A stretch of 64,000 bases of DNA from Sulfuricaulis sp040901545 (GTDB taxonomy: Bacteria; Pseudomonadota; Gammaproteobacteria; Acidiferrobacterales; Sulfurifustaceae). Shown here in pieces: positions 51,682 through 61,100 of this stretch. Position 1 is the first letter of the stretch, and each line of letters opens with the position of its first letter. The notes under the pieces were generated by a model. That model saw only the letters and a program-made list of their open reading frames with translations, did no database searches and was not told the origin of the DNA. Both the position numbers and the translations under genes were made by a program. Location: positions 107,871 through 171,870 of the forward strand of contig NZ_JBBDYL010000024.1 of assembly GCF_040901545.1 (NCBI RefSeq), in the 5' to 3' direction.

Positions 51682-52923
51682 ATGCCCGCGACGATCACAC
51701 TCCCGACCGCGAAACGAGGCCGCTGGCGAATCTTCACCTCGGCCCCGCATCGCATGATGTTTTTCACCGGCGCGGTCCAGACCGTGCTGATCATGTTGTT
51801 CTGGCTTGCGGAATTGCTTGGGCGCTCGGGATGGTGGTCCATCCCGCTTTCCGTGATACCTCCCGTCTGGGCGCATGTCTTTCTTATGCTGTACGGACTT
51901 TTTCCGTTTTTTATTTTTGGATTCCTGTTTACCGTATACCCGCGCTGGTTGCGCGGTCCGATCGTACCGGCCGCGCGCTATAGCGCCGTTTTTGTTCTCC
52001 TCGTCGCCGGAGTGATTGTGTTTTACGCCGGACTGTTCACCTCCCGGGTCGCCGTGGCGGCGGCACTGACACTGCTCCTGACCGGTTGGGGAGTGGCGCT
52101 GCATTCGCTGTTGGCGGTCTACCGGAAGGCCCCCAATCCCGGGTTGCATGAACGCCTGCTGAATATCGCGCTTACCGCCGGCTTTATCGGCATCGCCTGT
52201 TTTCTGGTGGGCGTACTCCATCCAGCGCCGTGGGCATATTTGCTCGCGCGCGAGACCGGTTTGTGGCTGTTTCTGGTCCCGGTGGTATTCCTCGTGGCGC
52301 ATCGGATGATTCCGTTTTTCAGTCAGAGCGCGCTCATTCACTACATCATGGTGCGTCCCACCTGGGGTCCGCCGGTGTTGGTCGTTTGCGTCGTGGGTCA
52401 CGTGTTGTTCGAACTCAACAATCTGGCGGCGTGGCGCTTTCTCGCGGATGCCCCGCTCGCGATTGCCGCGCTGCATCACTTCTGGATCTGGCAGTTCCGC
52501 CGCAGCTTCCACGCGCGCCTGCTGGCCATGCTGCATATCGCCTTTCTGTGGCTCGGTCTCGGCATGACGCTCTACGCCGTGCAAAGCATCGCCCTGCTCG
52601 TTACCGGTGTCGATTACTTCGGACGCGTTCCGCTGCACGCGCTGGGCATCGGCTTTTTCACCGGCATGGTGGTGGCGATGGCCTCGCGCGTCACGCTCGG
52701 ACATTCCGGGCATACACTCGAGGCCAACGACTTAACTTGGGGCGTGCTCCTGGGTGTAAATATCGCCGCCGTCATGCGCCTCGCGGCGGAATATATTCCG
52801 GGTATTGTCGGCAGCGCGCTAAACATACTGGCCGCGACAATCTGGCTGGTGGCCTTCCTGGTGTGGGGCTGGCAATATGCGCCGATTTATCTGCGTCCGC
52901 GCTTGGACAGGAAACCCGGATAA
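51682..52923 (+). CDS. nnrS: NnrS-family membrane protein
   Basis: 413 residues and about 12 helices, from MPATITLPTAKRGRWRIFTS at 51682. Family hallmarks include SAPHRMMFFTGA, AHVFLMLYGLFPFFIFGF then LFTVYPRW, and ALGIGFFTGMVVAMASRVTL. NnrS is a heme- and copper-containing protein that protects against NO and is typically in NO-responsive regulons. A SirB2-family gene follows. Confidence 0.93.
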   Translation: MPATITLPTAKRGRWRIFTSAPHRMMFFTGAVQTVLIMLFWLAELLGRSGWWSIPLSVIPPVWAHVFLMLYGLFPFFIFGFLFTVYPRWLRGPIVPAARYSAVFVLLVAGVIVFYAGLFTSRVAVAAALTLLLTGWGVALHSLLAVYRKAPNPGLHERLLNIALTAGFIGIACFLVGVLHPAPWAYLLARETGLWLFLVPVVFLVAHRMIPFFSQSALIHYIMVRPTWGPPVLVVCVVGHVLFELNNLAAWRFLADAPLAIAALHHFWIWQFRRSFHARLLAMLHIAFLWLGLGMTLYAVQSIALLVTGVDYFGRVPLHALGIGFFTGMVVAMASRVTLGHSGHTLEANDLTWGVLLGVNIAAVMRLAAEYIPGIVGSALNILAATIWLVAFLVWGWQYAPIYLRPRLDRKPG

Positions 52924-52939
52924 TCACGGGCGTAAAACC

Positions 52940-53317
52940 ATGTTATGGATTAAATACGCGCATGTGGCCTGCGTGATCCTGTCCGGTACCGGTTATTTCG
53001 TGCGGGGGTTGTGGATGATGTACGATTCGCCGTTATTGCTGAAACCGTGGGTAAAGGTGTCACCGCATATCGTTGACACAACCCTGCTCGCATCGGCCGT
53101 TCTGCTTGTGATGCAACTCCGCTTGAACCCACTGGCTCACGGCTGGCTCGCGGCCAAGGTGGTGGCGCTCGTGGCCTATATCGTGATTGGGGCCATCGGG
53201 CTTAAATACGGAAGAACCAAAAACATCCGCGTGACGGCTTGGGTCGGCGCATTGATTATTTTTGGCTATATCGTATTGGTGGCCCTGACCCGGCAGGTGT
53301 TGCCCTTTGCCGGTTAA
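52940..53317 (+). CDS. SirB2-family small membrane protein
   Basis: 125 residues with four helices, starting MLWIKYAHVACVILSGTGYF with the SirB2 pattern (FVRGLWMMYDSPLLLKPWVK). It is 16 bp downstream of nnrS, so it is probably cotranscribed. Function unknown despite the old virulence-derived name. Confidence 0.85.
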   Translation: MLWIKYAHVACVILSGTGYFVRGLWMMYDSPLLLKPWVKVSPHIVDTTLLASAVLLVMQLRLNPLAHGWLAAKVVALVAYIVIGAIGLKYGRTKNIRVTAWVGALIIFGYIVLVALTRQVLPFAG

Positions 53318-53338
53318 CGACTCCTTTATTTTAATTCC

Positions 53339-53956
53339 TCAGGCCACGTAAAAATAAATGGCAAGAAAATGGCTGACGCTGCCGGCCAATACGAACAGAT
53401 GCCAGATGCCATGCGCCCAGCGCCGGGTTGCACCGCGGACGTAAAAAGCAACACCGAAGGAATAGAGTGCGCCGCCCCCCAGCAATAAAGAAAAGCCTTC
53501 CCAAGGCATTGACCGCCATAGCGGGCCCGAAGCGATCAGCGCCAGCCAGCCCATGGCCAGGTAAATCACGACTGGAAGGATCCGTGTCCCGTGACGCGGC
53601 AAAAATTCCAGCGCCATTCCGATAGCCGCGAGTCCCCATATCACTCCCAATAGTGACCAGCCCCAACCCCCACGTAACGTCACCAGAGCAAAGGGCGTAT
53701 ACGTTCCGGCAATCAACAGATAAATGGCCAAATGATCCAGCCGGCGAAACACGGCCTTGGCGCGGTGACGCAGGCTGTGATAAAGCGTGGAAAACGTGTA
53801 GAGCGTAACCAGGCTGACACCATAGAGAGTGAAACTCACGATCTTCCATGGATCCCCCAGACGCGACGCCACGACGACGAGAACCGTCGCGCCGCTCAAC
53901 GCCATGACGGCGCCAATGAGATGGCTGATGCTGTTAAACCGCTCGCCGGGGTACAT
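53339..53956 (-). CDS. Hemolysin III / YqfA (PAQR-like) membrane protein
   Basis: 205 residues with seven helices and the family motifs FNSISHLIGA, STLYHSLRH, HLAIYLLIAGTYTPF and HGIWHLFVLAGS. These carry the Ser/His/Asp metal site of the PAQR superfamily. Role in bacteria uncertain. Confidence 0.92.
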   Translation of the reverse strand: MYPGERFNSISHLIGAVMALSGATVLVVVASRLGDPWKIVSFTLYGVSLVTLYTFSTLYHSLRHRAKAVFRRLDHLAIYLLIAGTYTPFALVTLRGGWGWSLLGVIWGLAAIGMALEFLPRHGTRILPVVIYLAMGWLALIASGPLWRSMPWEGFSLLLGGGALYSFGVAFYVRGATRRWAHGIWHLFVLAGSVSHFLAIYFYVA

Positions 53957-53989
53957 TACTGTGAACGGCTTATAAAATAAGCCGGACCG

Positions 53990-54388
53990 CTACAGGCTGG
54001 GCGTGGCGTCGCGCCCGCCACGGCGGTTCTCACGCCGGCTTTGGCAGGTGATACAACGTTTCGCCGTGGGATAGGCGTCCAGGCGTTCGGAGGTGATTTC
54101 CTCGCCGCATTCGACACAGGTACTGTAAGTCCCGTTTTTGATACGCTCCAGCGCGGCCTCAACATCCCGCAGCTCGTCAAGTTCCCGCGCGCGCGTCGTG
54201 AGGTTGATTCCGCGCAGCAGCTCAGCGAAGGATTCGTCACCGGCGTCATGCACCATGCCGGCGAGTTCGGTAAAATCCTCCTGCTTGGATATGGCCAGTT
54301 CCGCGTGGATGATGTCGCGCAGTTCCTCGCGGCGTTTCTTCAGACGCTCGAGGAAATGCTGCAGTTGTTTTTCAGGAATCGCCGGCAT
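53990..54388 (-). CDS. DksA/TraR-family C4 zinc-finger protein
   Basis: 132 residues. A coiled coil (about 5-80) precedes the zinc finger CVECGEEI...CITC. It is shorter than DksA and closer to the stand-alone TraR/YbiI-like members. It probably binds RNA polymerase through the secondary channel. Confidence 0.88.
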   Translation of the reverse strand: MPAIPEKQLQHFLERLKKRREELRDIIHAELAISKQEDFTELAGMVHDAGDESFAELLRGINLTTRARELDELRDVEAALERIKNGTYSTCVECGEEITSERLDAYPTAKRCITCQSRRENRRGGRDATPSL

Positions 54389-54707
54389 GGTAATACCCCT
54401 GTACGAGATGGAACAAGGCTGTCGCGTTAACGGCTTGCCGTAGTATATCCCTTGCCTTCCTGCAATTACGATCCCTGACAGGCTTGTATTGCATCCCGCG
54501 GATGTCGAGACGATCGCGTTACCACACCTACCCGCCTATCTCCCTGTAATAACGCAGAATTCACGTGCGATTATGTGAAACGGTAACGTATAATTCGGCC
54601 GGAGAATAGACTGAGAAAACGCGGTATCCAGAGAGAACAGCGATCTACTCCATTATCTTTGCTGCAAGACCTGTGTGCGCCTTGGCTGAGAAACTATTTC
54701 TTCCGGT
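54389..54707. other. Gene-free stretch
   Basis: No convincing coding frame. A TATAAT hexamer (54589-54594) could be a plus-strand -10, but no matching -35 is evident and no plus-strand gene follows directly. Confidence 0.4.
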
Positions 54708-54971
54708 TCAAGGACGTATTGGCGACGGCGGACGCGCCACGAGCGCGCGTGCCTCGAGCGGGCTTTGTACGCCGATCGCCACCAACGTGCCGTCCATAAC
54801 CAGCGCCGGGATGGTGTTGATTTCCAGGCGGGCGGCAAGCCGTTGTCCCTCGGGGGCGGCCAGATCCACGACTGAAAAATCCAGATCAAGATCGGCGGCG
54901 ACTTCGCGCCAGATGGCCTCGGCCTGATCGCACGGTACGCACGCTTCGGACACCACTAACTGGATTTTCAC
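54708..54971 (-). CDS. Small thioredoxin-fold protein
   Basis: 87 residues starting MKIQLVVSEACVPCDQAEAI, with an N-terminal CVPC redox site and TIPALVMDG (cis-Pro loop). It is like the short thioredoxin/glutaredoxin-type proteins that reduce a dedicated partner. It is divergent from dnr. Confidence 0.8.
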   Translation of the reverse strand: MKIQLVVSEACVPCDQAEAIWREVAADLDLDFSVVDLAAPEGQRLAARLEINTIPALVMDGTLVAIGVQSPLEARALVARPPSPIRP

Positions 54972-55082
54972 GCTTATACCTCTATCTCGTCCGGAAGGAC
55001 CGGCGCTGACCGGCCACTGAAATATATCGATAATCCATTGCCGGATTTGGCGTCACTCTGGCCCGGCATACCGGGAATGGCA

Positions 55083-55096
55083 TTGACCTTGGTCAA
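55083..55096 (+). promoter_or_regulatory. FNR/DNR box upstream of dnr
   Basis: TTGACCTTGGTCAA, centred 37 bp before the dnr ATG. It could be an activating site with a very short leader, or an autoregulatory site. Confidence 0.75.
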
Positions 55097-55126
55097 GTGG
55101 TCTGCTTCGAGGTTATCATTACGCGG

Positions 55127-55825
55127 ATGAACCGATCCCCGGATGCGGCGAGCGAATTGCGCCGCGCCTACCTGTTTGCCGAATTGTCCGAGCCGCACCT
55201 GCGGACGCTTATCGACCACATGCAGGAAATTCGCCTTGAGTCCGGTAATACGCTGTTCCACCAGGGCCAGCCCGCGGAACGTTTCTTCTTCCTGCGCGAG
55301 GGTTTGGTGAAGCTGTTCCGGCTGTCACCCGAGGGGGACGAAAAAATCATCGAAGTCATGCGGCCGGGCGAGACTTTCGCGGAGGCGGTCATGTTCATGG
55401 GGACGAAGGGGCATTACCCCGTCAACGCGGAATCGGTGGGCGAATCGCGCATCTTCGCTTTTGAACAAAAGACCTTTCTGAACCTGCTGCGCGAGTCGAG
55501 CGATGCCAGCTTCGGACTGCTCGCCTCCATGAGCCGGCGACTGCACATGCTGGTTAACCAGATCGAAAGCCTCACCTTGCAGAACGCCACTTACCGTCTG
55601 GTCGCGTACCTGCTCGAACTGATCCCGCGTAACGTCAAGACTTCCCCGGAGGTGCAGCTCACCACGCCCAAGGCCGTGATTGCCTCGCGACTCGCCATTC
55701 AGCCCGAAACGCTTTCGCGTATCCTGGCCAAGCTGCGGCAAGCAGGACTGATCGAGGTGCACGGCAACCATATTACCGTGCGTGATGTGCAGGCATTGCG
55801 CGACATGGTGCACTTGCCTCCGTAA
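55127..55825 (+). CDS. dnr: DNR-type Crp/Fnr regulator (NO-responsive denitrification activator)
   Basis: 232 residues from MNRSPDAASELR at 55127. It contains no cysteine, so it cannot hold an FNR-type Fe-S cluster. It aligns with Pseudomonas DNR, a heme-based NO sensor: GLVKLFRLSPEGDEKIIEVM, LTLQNATYRLVAYLL and the recognition helix IQPETLSRILAKL (E-x-x-S-R). It most likely drives the nirS, nnrS and other boxes in this window in response to NO. Confidence 0.9.
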   Translation: MNRSPDAASELRRAYLFAELSEPHLRTLIDHMQEIRLESGNTLFHQGQPAERFFFLREGLVKLFRLSPEGDEKIIEVMRPGETFAEAVMFMGTKGHYPVNAESVGESRIFAFEQKTFLNLLRESSDASFGLLASMSRRLHMLVNQIESLTLQNATYRLVAYLLELIPRNVKTSPEVQLTTPKAVIASRLAIQPETLSRILAKLRQAGLIEVHGNHITVRDVQALRDMVHLPP

Positions 55826-55945
55826 TTGATAGAATGCGCGCATAAATAATGGAATCTGACAATACCGATTTGGCCGTTTCCCCTGGCAACGCCGTGCCGG
55901 ATCCGCCCGACGCGCGCGGTCTCGTCAACCGGAGTCGATGACAGC

Positions 55946-56419
55946 ATGAGCAAGCTCACCCATCTCACCGAATCCGGAGCTGCCCGCATGGTGGATGTCG
56001 GCGGGAAAGACGTCACCGCACGGGAGGCCTGCGCCGAGGGATTAATCCGCATGCAGCCGCAGACGCTCAAACTGATCATCGAGGGCGGGCATAAAAAAGG
56101 CGATGTGCTGGCGGTGGCCCGGGTCGCGGGCATTCTGGCGGCCAAAAAGACCGCGGATCTGATTCCGCTGTGCCACGCCATTGCTCTCAGTGCCATTGAT
56201 ATCGAGCTGACGCCGGATGAAGCGCGCTCCGCGGTCCGTTGCCGCGCGGTTGCGCGCACCCAAGCCCAGACGGGGGTTGAAATGGAGGCGCTGATGGCCG
56301 TGGAGCTGGCGCTCCTGACCATATATGACATGTGCAAGGCCGTGGATCGCGGGATGGTCATTTCTGACATCGGTCTGGTGTCCAAATCCGGCGGGAAATC
56401 CGGCGACTGGCGCCGCTGA
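55946..56419 (+). CDS. moaC: Cyclic pyranopterin monophosphate synthase
   Basis: 157 residues with MoaC motifs (MVDVGGKDVTAREACAEGLI; KTADLIPLCHAIALS; VEMEALMAVELALLTIYDMC). It makes cPMP in molybdenum cofactor synthesis. A 30-codon frame (55849-55941) lies between it and dnr but has no support. Confidence 0.95.
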   Translation: MSKLTHLTESGAARMVDVGGKDVTAREACAEGLIRMQPQTLKLIIEGGHKKGDVLAVARVAGILAAKKTADLIPLCHAIALSAIDIELTPDEARSAVRCRAVARTQAQTGVEMEALMAVELALLTIYDMCKAVDRGMVISDIGLVSKSGGKSGDWRR

Positions 56420-56755
56420 TATCGCCGGTCGCGCCAGCGGCATCAAACCGAGGGCGGCGGATAACCTCCCGGTCGCGGGGATTTAATCTCGGGAAGAAAA
56501 AGCAGAAAAAGCCGAGCTGCGGGATCGGGATGCTGGATCACTGAATCCATTTTCCAAACCAGGGCTTGGCGAAGCGCGTTCCGATGCTGTTTCCGGCGGT
56601 GAATTCAACCTGTGCTTTTGTGGTCATTGGCCGATTTTGACCATGCATTCCAGCGCGCCAGAACATACAATACCCCTCGCCGGGAAACCGCCCGAGAAAA
56701 ATTAACCGCGCTCAGTTTTCAATAGTTTATTAATACTCAGATACCGGGTTTTTTA
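56420..56755. other. Gene-free stretch before the fused flavoprotein
   Basis: No supported gene. A 36-codon minus-strand frame (56538-56648) matches nothing I recognise. AT-rich sequence just before 56756 probably holds the promoter of the flavoprotein gene. Confidence 0.4.
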
Positions 56756-59700
56756 ATGTCCCTACCCCAACCGTCGTCACCGATTCTGGTGCTCAACTAC
56801 GGACTGACCTTCGCCGAACTGTTTGCTCTCGAAGGGCTGCACAAAATCGACGCGCTGTTCCTGGAACACCTTCGCGACCGGGATGCCAAGGCGCAGGCCA
56901 CCCTGCTGGCCTGGCGAACCGGCGAAGCGAAACTTACCCCGTTACAGGTCAGCGAATTGCTGCTCGCCTGCGGTCCGGTGCTGGAGAAATTCATCGCCGG
57001 TCTGTTCGGCATTGAAAAGGAATTGGAAGAACTATCCCGCCGGACGCGGTCCCACGATCCGATATTCGAATTCAAGAAATTCTTCGTGCAGCGGCGCGCG
57101 CGCCGGCGGCTGGCGAAAAAAGAGGAAATCGAGGAATTTGCCGAACTGGACCGCTGGCTGACACAAGCCCTCCTACAGGCGGGGCTCGATACCACTGACC
57201 GCGAGCTGGCTGTTTCCCGATACGGCGAGCAATTACTCAAAGACGATAAGGCCAACGATGTACAGGGAAGTACAAGTGTCGCGGGAGACAGGATGTCGGG
57301 GGCGACCGCCGAGCGGATCGAAAAACTCACGCGTTGGTGCATTCGCGCGCTGACCGCGCCCGAGGGCAAGACCGCGGTCAAAGGCTGGGTTAGCTTCCGG
57401 CTCCCGGAAGGCATCGATCATCAGAAACTGGTGCCGATCATTCCTCTCAATGACGATCTGGGACGCTTGGCCGGGCCACCGGAGCGTCTGCGGGCGCGCG
57501 ACGGGTTCAGGCTCACCGATCCGCGCATGCACGCGCGCGAAATCCAGAGCGAGATCCACTACTGCATTTACTGTCACGACCACGACGGAGATTTCTGCTC
57601 CAAGGGTTTCCCGGAGAAAAAAGGAGTTCCGGAAAAGGGACTGAAGGTCAATCCCCTCGGCGATACGCTTACCGGCTGTCCGCTGGATGAAAAGATCTCC
57701 GAGATGCACGCCCTCAAGAAATCGGGCCACGCCATCGGCGCGCTGGCGATGATCACGGTGGATAATCCGATGTGCGCCGCCACCGGTCACCGTATCTGCA
57801 ACGATTGCATGAAGGCCTGCATTTACCAGAAACAGGACCCGGTTAACATCCCGCAAACGGAAACGCGCATCCTGACCGACGTGCTCGATCTTCCCTGGGG
57901 CGTCGAAATCTACGATTTGCTGATTCGCTGGAACCCGCTGCGGCCGCGTCAGTGGCAGCCCAAACCGTATAACGGCCTGAAAATCCTGGTGTTCGGCATG
58001 GGTCCCGCGGGCTTCACGCTGGCGCATCACATGTTGATGGAGGGCTGCGCCGTGGTCGGCGCCGATGGTTTGAAAATCGAACCGCTGTCGGAGAAACTCG
58101 CGCGGGAACCGATCCGCGATTACAGCGATCTGATCGAATCGCTCGATACCCGGACCATGACGGGTTTTGGCGGCGTGGCCGAATACGGCATCACCAACCG
58201 GTGGGACAAGAATTTTCTTAAGCTCATTTATCTCTCGCTGCTGCGCCGGCAGTTTTTCCAGGTATTCGGCGGCATCCGCTTCGGCGGCACGTTGAACGTC
58301 GAGGATGCCTGGGGACTGGGCTTCGATCACGTTGCCATCTGCATCGGGGCGGGGCTGCCCCAGGCGTTGCCCGTTCCGGGAAGTCTCGCCCCCGGCATGC
58401 GCCAGGCGAATGATTTTCTCATGGCGCTGCAATTGACGGGGGCCGCCAAGCATTCCAGCCTGGCCAACCTGCAGGTGCGCCTGCCGGCGGTGGTGATCGG
58501 CGGCGGTCTCACGGGCGTGGACACCGCGACCGAAATCCAGGCTTACTACATCCTGCAGGTGGAAAAAATGCTTGGGCGCTACGAGGCGATCGCCGAACAG
58601 CACGGCGATGCGGCGGTGCGCGCTGGGCTCGACCCAGGCTCGCAGGAAATTCTCGATGAATTTCTGGCACACGGACGCGCCGTGCGGGCGGAGCGCGAAC
58701 GCGCGCAACAAGCCAACAGCGCGCCGGATTTTGTGCCGCTGATGCGCCGGTGGGGCGGGGTCACGATCGCCTACCGCAAGGGCATGAATCAGTCGCCCGC
58801 GTATCTGCGCAACCACGAGGAGATCATCAAGGCCCTGGAAGAAGGCATCTATTACGCCGAGGGCCTCGATCCGAAAGAGGCGTTGGTCGACCGACACGGC
58901 CAGGTGCGGGCGTTGATGACCCGGCGCCTCGCTCCCACGCCGGACGGCAAATGGGTCGCGACCGGCGAGGAAGTGGAAATCCCGGCGCGCTCGATCCTGG
59001 TGGCCACCGGCGCGCGCCCGAACGTAGCCTACGAATTCGAGCACCGGGGACATTTCCACAAGGAACACGGCCATTATCAAACGCATCACGACCGGGACGG
59101 CAAACTGGAACCGGTTCCGGTCGCGGCCCATTGCAAGCAGGACGACTTCGGTCCGTTCACTTCATATGGAGTCCACGGGCACCGCGTGAGCTTTCTCGGT
59201 GACACCCATCCGGTGTTCCATGGCAGCGTGGTCAAGGCCATCGCCTCCGCGCTGCGCACCTACCCCAGGATCATGGAGGCGCTCGGTCCCAAAGTGAACC
59301 AGAAAGGCGACCTCAAGGAATACCGGGAATTCCGTACGCACATGGATGAAGTGCTGAACGCGCGCGTGGAATCGGTCAAACGTCTCACGCCCACGGTGGT
59401 GGAGCTGAACGTGTATGCCCCGATGGCGGCAAGGCGGTTCAAGGCCGGCCAGTTCTTCCGGATTCAGAATTTTGAAACGCATTCCCCCCTGTTGGACGGA
59501 ACGCGCCTGCAAACCGAGGCCCTCGCCATGACCGGGGCGCGCGTGGACCCTGCCAAGGGTATCGTGACGCTCATGGTCATCGAACACGGCGTGAGTTCGC
59601 GCCTGATCGCGCTGCTCAAGCCGGGCGAACCGGTGGCGCTCATGGGCCCCACGGGGGTGCGGGCGTCGATCCCGGACGGCGGCGAAACCGTTTTATTCGT

Positions 59701-60334
59701 GGGCGGCCGTCATGGCGCGGCGCACGTGCAATCCACCGGAAAGGCGCTGCGCGCCAAAGGCAACCGGGTGCTGTTCGCGGGATGTTTTACGACCGCCGAA
59801 GAAGTATTTTCCCAGGATGAAATCGAGGCCGCGGCCGATGCGATATTATGGATCACCGCCGGCGGCGCGCCGGTCAAACCGCGTCGCCCCCAGGATCGCG
59901 CCGTGACGGCGCCCGTGATCGATGCGCTGGTGCGCTATGCCATGGGCCGGCTGGGTGAGAATCCGATCAAGCTTGAAGACGTCACGCGTTTGCTCATCGT
60001 CGGCGGCAATCGTCTGGTGCGCCTGGTGCGTGACGCGCGCGGCCAGGAACTGGTGCCCTACTTGATCAAAAAACCGGTGACCGTCGCCTCGATCAATACC
60101 CCCATGCAATGCTGCCTGAAGGGCGTTTGCTCGCAATGCCTGCAATGGCAGATTGACCCGCACACGGGCCGCCGCACCAAAGCCGTATTCGGCTGCTCGT
60201 GGCAGGATCAGCCCCTCGATATCGTGGACCTGGACAATCTCGACGAGCGCCTGTCCCAGAACCGGGTGCAGGAACACCTGACCAGTCGCTGGCTGGATTT
60301 TCTGCTTACACGACATAATATAGAAAGGGTATGA
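56756..60334 (+). CDS. Nfn-like fused flavoprotein: GltD-type plus PyrK/ferredoxin-reductase-type
   Basis: 1192 residues. Residues 1-250 are helical and unrecognised. Two four-Cys sets follow (C270, C273, C281, C308 and C340, C348, C351, C355), like the Fe-S domain before GltD/NfnB. A FAD site is at GMGPAG (414-419) and a second Rossmann motif at VVIGGGLTG (about 580). From about residue 865 a ferredoxin-NADP reductase/PyrK-type domain ends in a [2Fe-2S] motif (CCLKGVCSQC, then CSW, about 1117-1150). This is the two-subunit plan of NfnAB in one chain. NAD(P)/ferredoxin electron transfer or bifurcation is inferred. Confidence 0.78.
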   Translation: MSLPQPSSPILVLNYGLTFAELFALEGLHKIDALFLEHLRDRDAKAQATLLAWRTGEAKLTPLQVSELLLACGPVLEKFIAGLFGIEKELEELSRRTRSHDPIFEFKKFFVQRRARRRLAKKEEIEEFAELDRWLTQALLQAGLDTTDRELAVSRYGEQLLKDDKANDVQGSTSVAGDRMSGATAERIEKLTRWCIRALTAPEGKTAVKGWVSFRLPEGIDHQKLVPIIPLNDDLGRLAGPPERLRARDGFRLTDPRMHAREIQSEIHYCIYCHDHDGDFCSKGFPEKKGVPEKGLKVNPLGDTLTGCPLDEKISEMHALKKSGHAIGALAMITVDNPMCAATGHRICNDCMKACIYQKQDPVNIPQTETRILTDVLDLPWGVEIYDLLIRWNPLRPRQWQPKPYNGLKILVFGMGPAGFTLAHHMLMEGCAVVGADGLKIEPLSEKLAREPIRDYSDLIESLDTRTMTGFGGVAEYGITNRWDKNFLKLIYLSLLRRQFFQVFGGIRFGGTLNVEDAWGLGFDHVAICIGAGLPQALPVPGSLAPGMRQANDFLMALQLTGAAKHSSLANLQVRLPAVVIGGGLTGVDTATEIQAYYILQVEKMLGRYEAIAEQHGDAAVRAGLDPGSQEILDEFLAHGRAVRAERERAQQANSAPDFVPLMRRWGGVTIAYRKGMNQSPAYLRNHEEIIKALEEGIYYAEGLDPKEALVDRHGQVRALMTRRLAPTPDGKWVATGEEVEIPARSILVATGARPNVAYEFEHRGHFHKEHGHYQTHHDRDGKLEPVPVAAHCKQDDFGPFTSYGVHGHRVSFLGDTHPVFHGSVVKAIASALRTYPRIMEALGPKVNQKGDLKEYREFRTHMDEVLNARVESVKRLTPTVVELNVYAPMAARRFKAGQFFRIQNFETHSPLLDGTRLQTEALAMTGARVDPAKGIVTLMVIEHGVSSRLIALLKPGEPVALMGPTGVRASIPDGGETVLFVGGRHGAAHVQSTGKALRAKGNRVLFAGCFTTAEEVFSQDEIEAAADAILWITAGGAPVKPRRPQDRAVTAPVIDALVRYAMGRLGENPIKLEDVTRLLIVGGNRLVRLVRDARGQELVPYLIKKPVTVASINTPMQCCLKGVCSQCLQWQIDPHTGRRTKAVFGCSWQDQPLDIVDLDNLDERLSQNRVQEHLTSRWLDFLLTRHNIERV

Positions 60335-60416
60335 CCGGCTAAGACCGGAACTTGTCAACCGGTTTACGCCTCTAACGTTGTATTCCGCTCACATGGCCTT
60401 CGAAAGGGAGTATCGC

Positions 60417-60866
60417 ATGCGTAATTTCACGGTAATCATTCTTGCCGCCACCGCTCTACTTGCCGGCTGTGCCGGCGGTCTCGGCAGCGGCGACTACGAA
60501 CGCGGTCAGACGCGCGGGGTTCAGGAGGTACAGATGGGCGTGGTGGAATCGGTGCGTGAAGTCAAGATCGAAGGCACCAAGACCGGCATCGGCAGCACCG
60601 CCGGAGCCGTGGTCGGCGGCGTGGCCGGCAGCGAAGTGGGCGGCGGCAAAGGTCAGATCATAGGTGGCGTCCTGGGCGCCGTCGTCGGCGGCGTCGCCGG
60701 CGCCGCGGTGGAAGAAGGCACCACCCGCCAGCCGGGCATCGAAGTCACCGTCCGGCTCGACAGCGGCCGGACGATCGCCGTCACTCAGGCGGCGGATGAA
60801 CTATTCAAGGTCGGTGAACGCGTGCGGATATTGTCCGGGAGTGGCGTCACGCGCGTGACGCATTGA
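60417..60866 (+). CDS. Glycine-zipper outer membrane lipoprotein (SlyB-like)
   Basis: 149 residues from MRNFTVIILAATALLAGCAG with lipobox LLAGC. A glycine-zipper stretch follows (GIGSTAGAVVGGVAGSEVGG and onward), then a small C-terminal beta domain (VTVRLDSGRTIAVTQAAD). AGGGAG precedes the ATG. The family stabilises the outer membrane. Confidence 0.9.
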   Translation: MRNFTVIILAATALLAGCAGGLGSGDYERGQTRGVQEVQMGVVESVREVKIEGTKTGIGSTAGAVVGGVAGSEVGGGKGQIIGGVLGAVVGGVAGAAVEEGTTRQPGIEVTVRLDSGRTIAVTQAADELFKVGERVRILSGSGVTRVTH

Positions 60867-60890
60867 ATTTTTCTTAGGTTTTCTTTACAC

Positions 60891-60917
60891 AAAACCGCCC
60901 TTTCGGGCGGTTTTTTA
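60891..60917 (+). terminator. Rho-independent terminator
   Basis: AACCGCCC-TTTC-GGGCGGTT then TTTTATTT, 25 bp after the lipoprotein stop. Confidence 0.92.
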
Positions 60918-60951
60918 TTTGTGCGGCCTGCGGCCGCGTAACGTAGTCGTC

Positions 60952-60971
60952 ATGCCGGCGGAAGCCGGCAT
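60952..60971. repeat. REP-like palindrome
   Basis: ATGCCGGC-GGAA-GCCGGCAT followed by CCAGG, a common extragenic palindrome form. More small hairpins follow (for example GGGTAGC-TCCT-GCTACCC near 61024), so 60.9-61.1 kb is non-coding repeat DNA. Confidence 0.7.
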
Positions 60972-61100
60972 CCAGGCTTTAAATGGTTCGCGCGCTTTGC
61001 GCGCGACTCAAACATAATTGCGGGTAGCTCCTGCTACCCTGTGATGCACATGGATGTGCGAATGTCGCGAGCACATGGATGCGCAGGAGCGACCACCCTA

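Noticed and set aside
55849..55941. 30-codon frame between dnr and moaC
   Set aside because: No ribosome site and no recognisable product; low-complexity content.
57233..59131. 632-codon open frame on the minus strand
   Set aside because: It lies wholly opposite the fused flavoprotein, whose cofactor motifs are clear; long antisense frames are expected in GC-rich genes.
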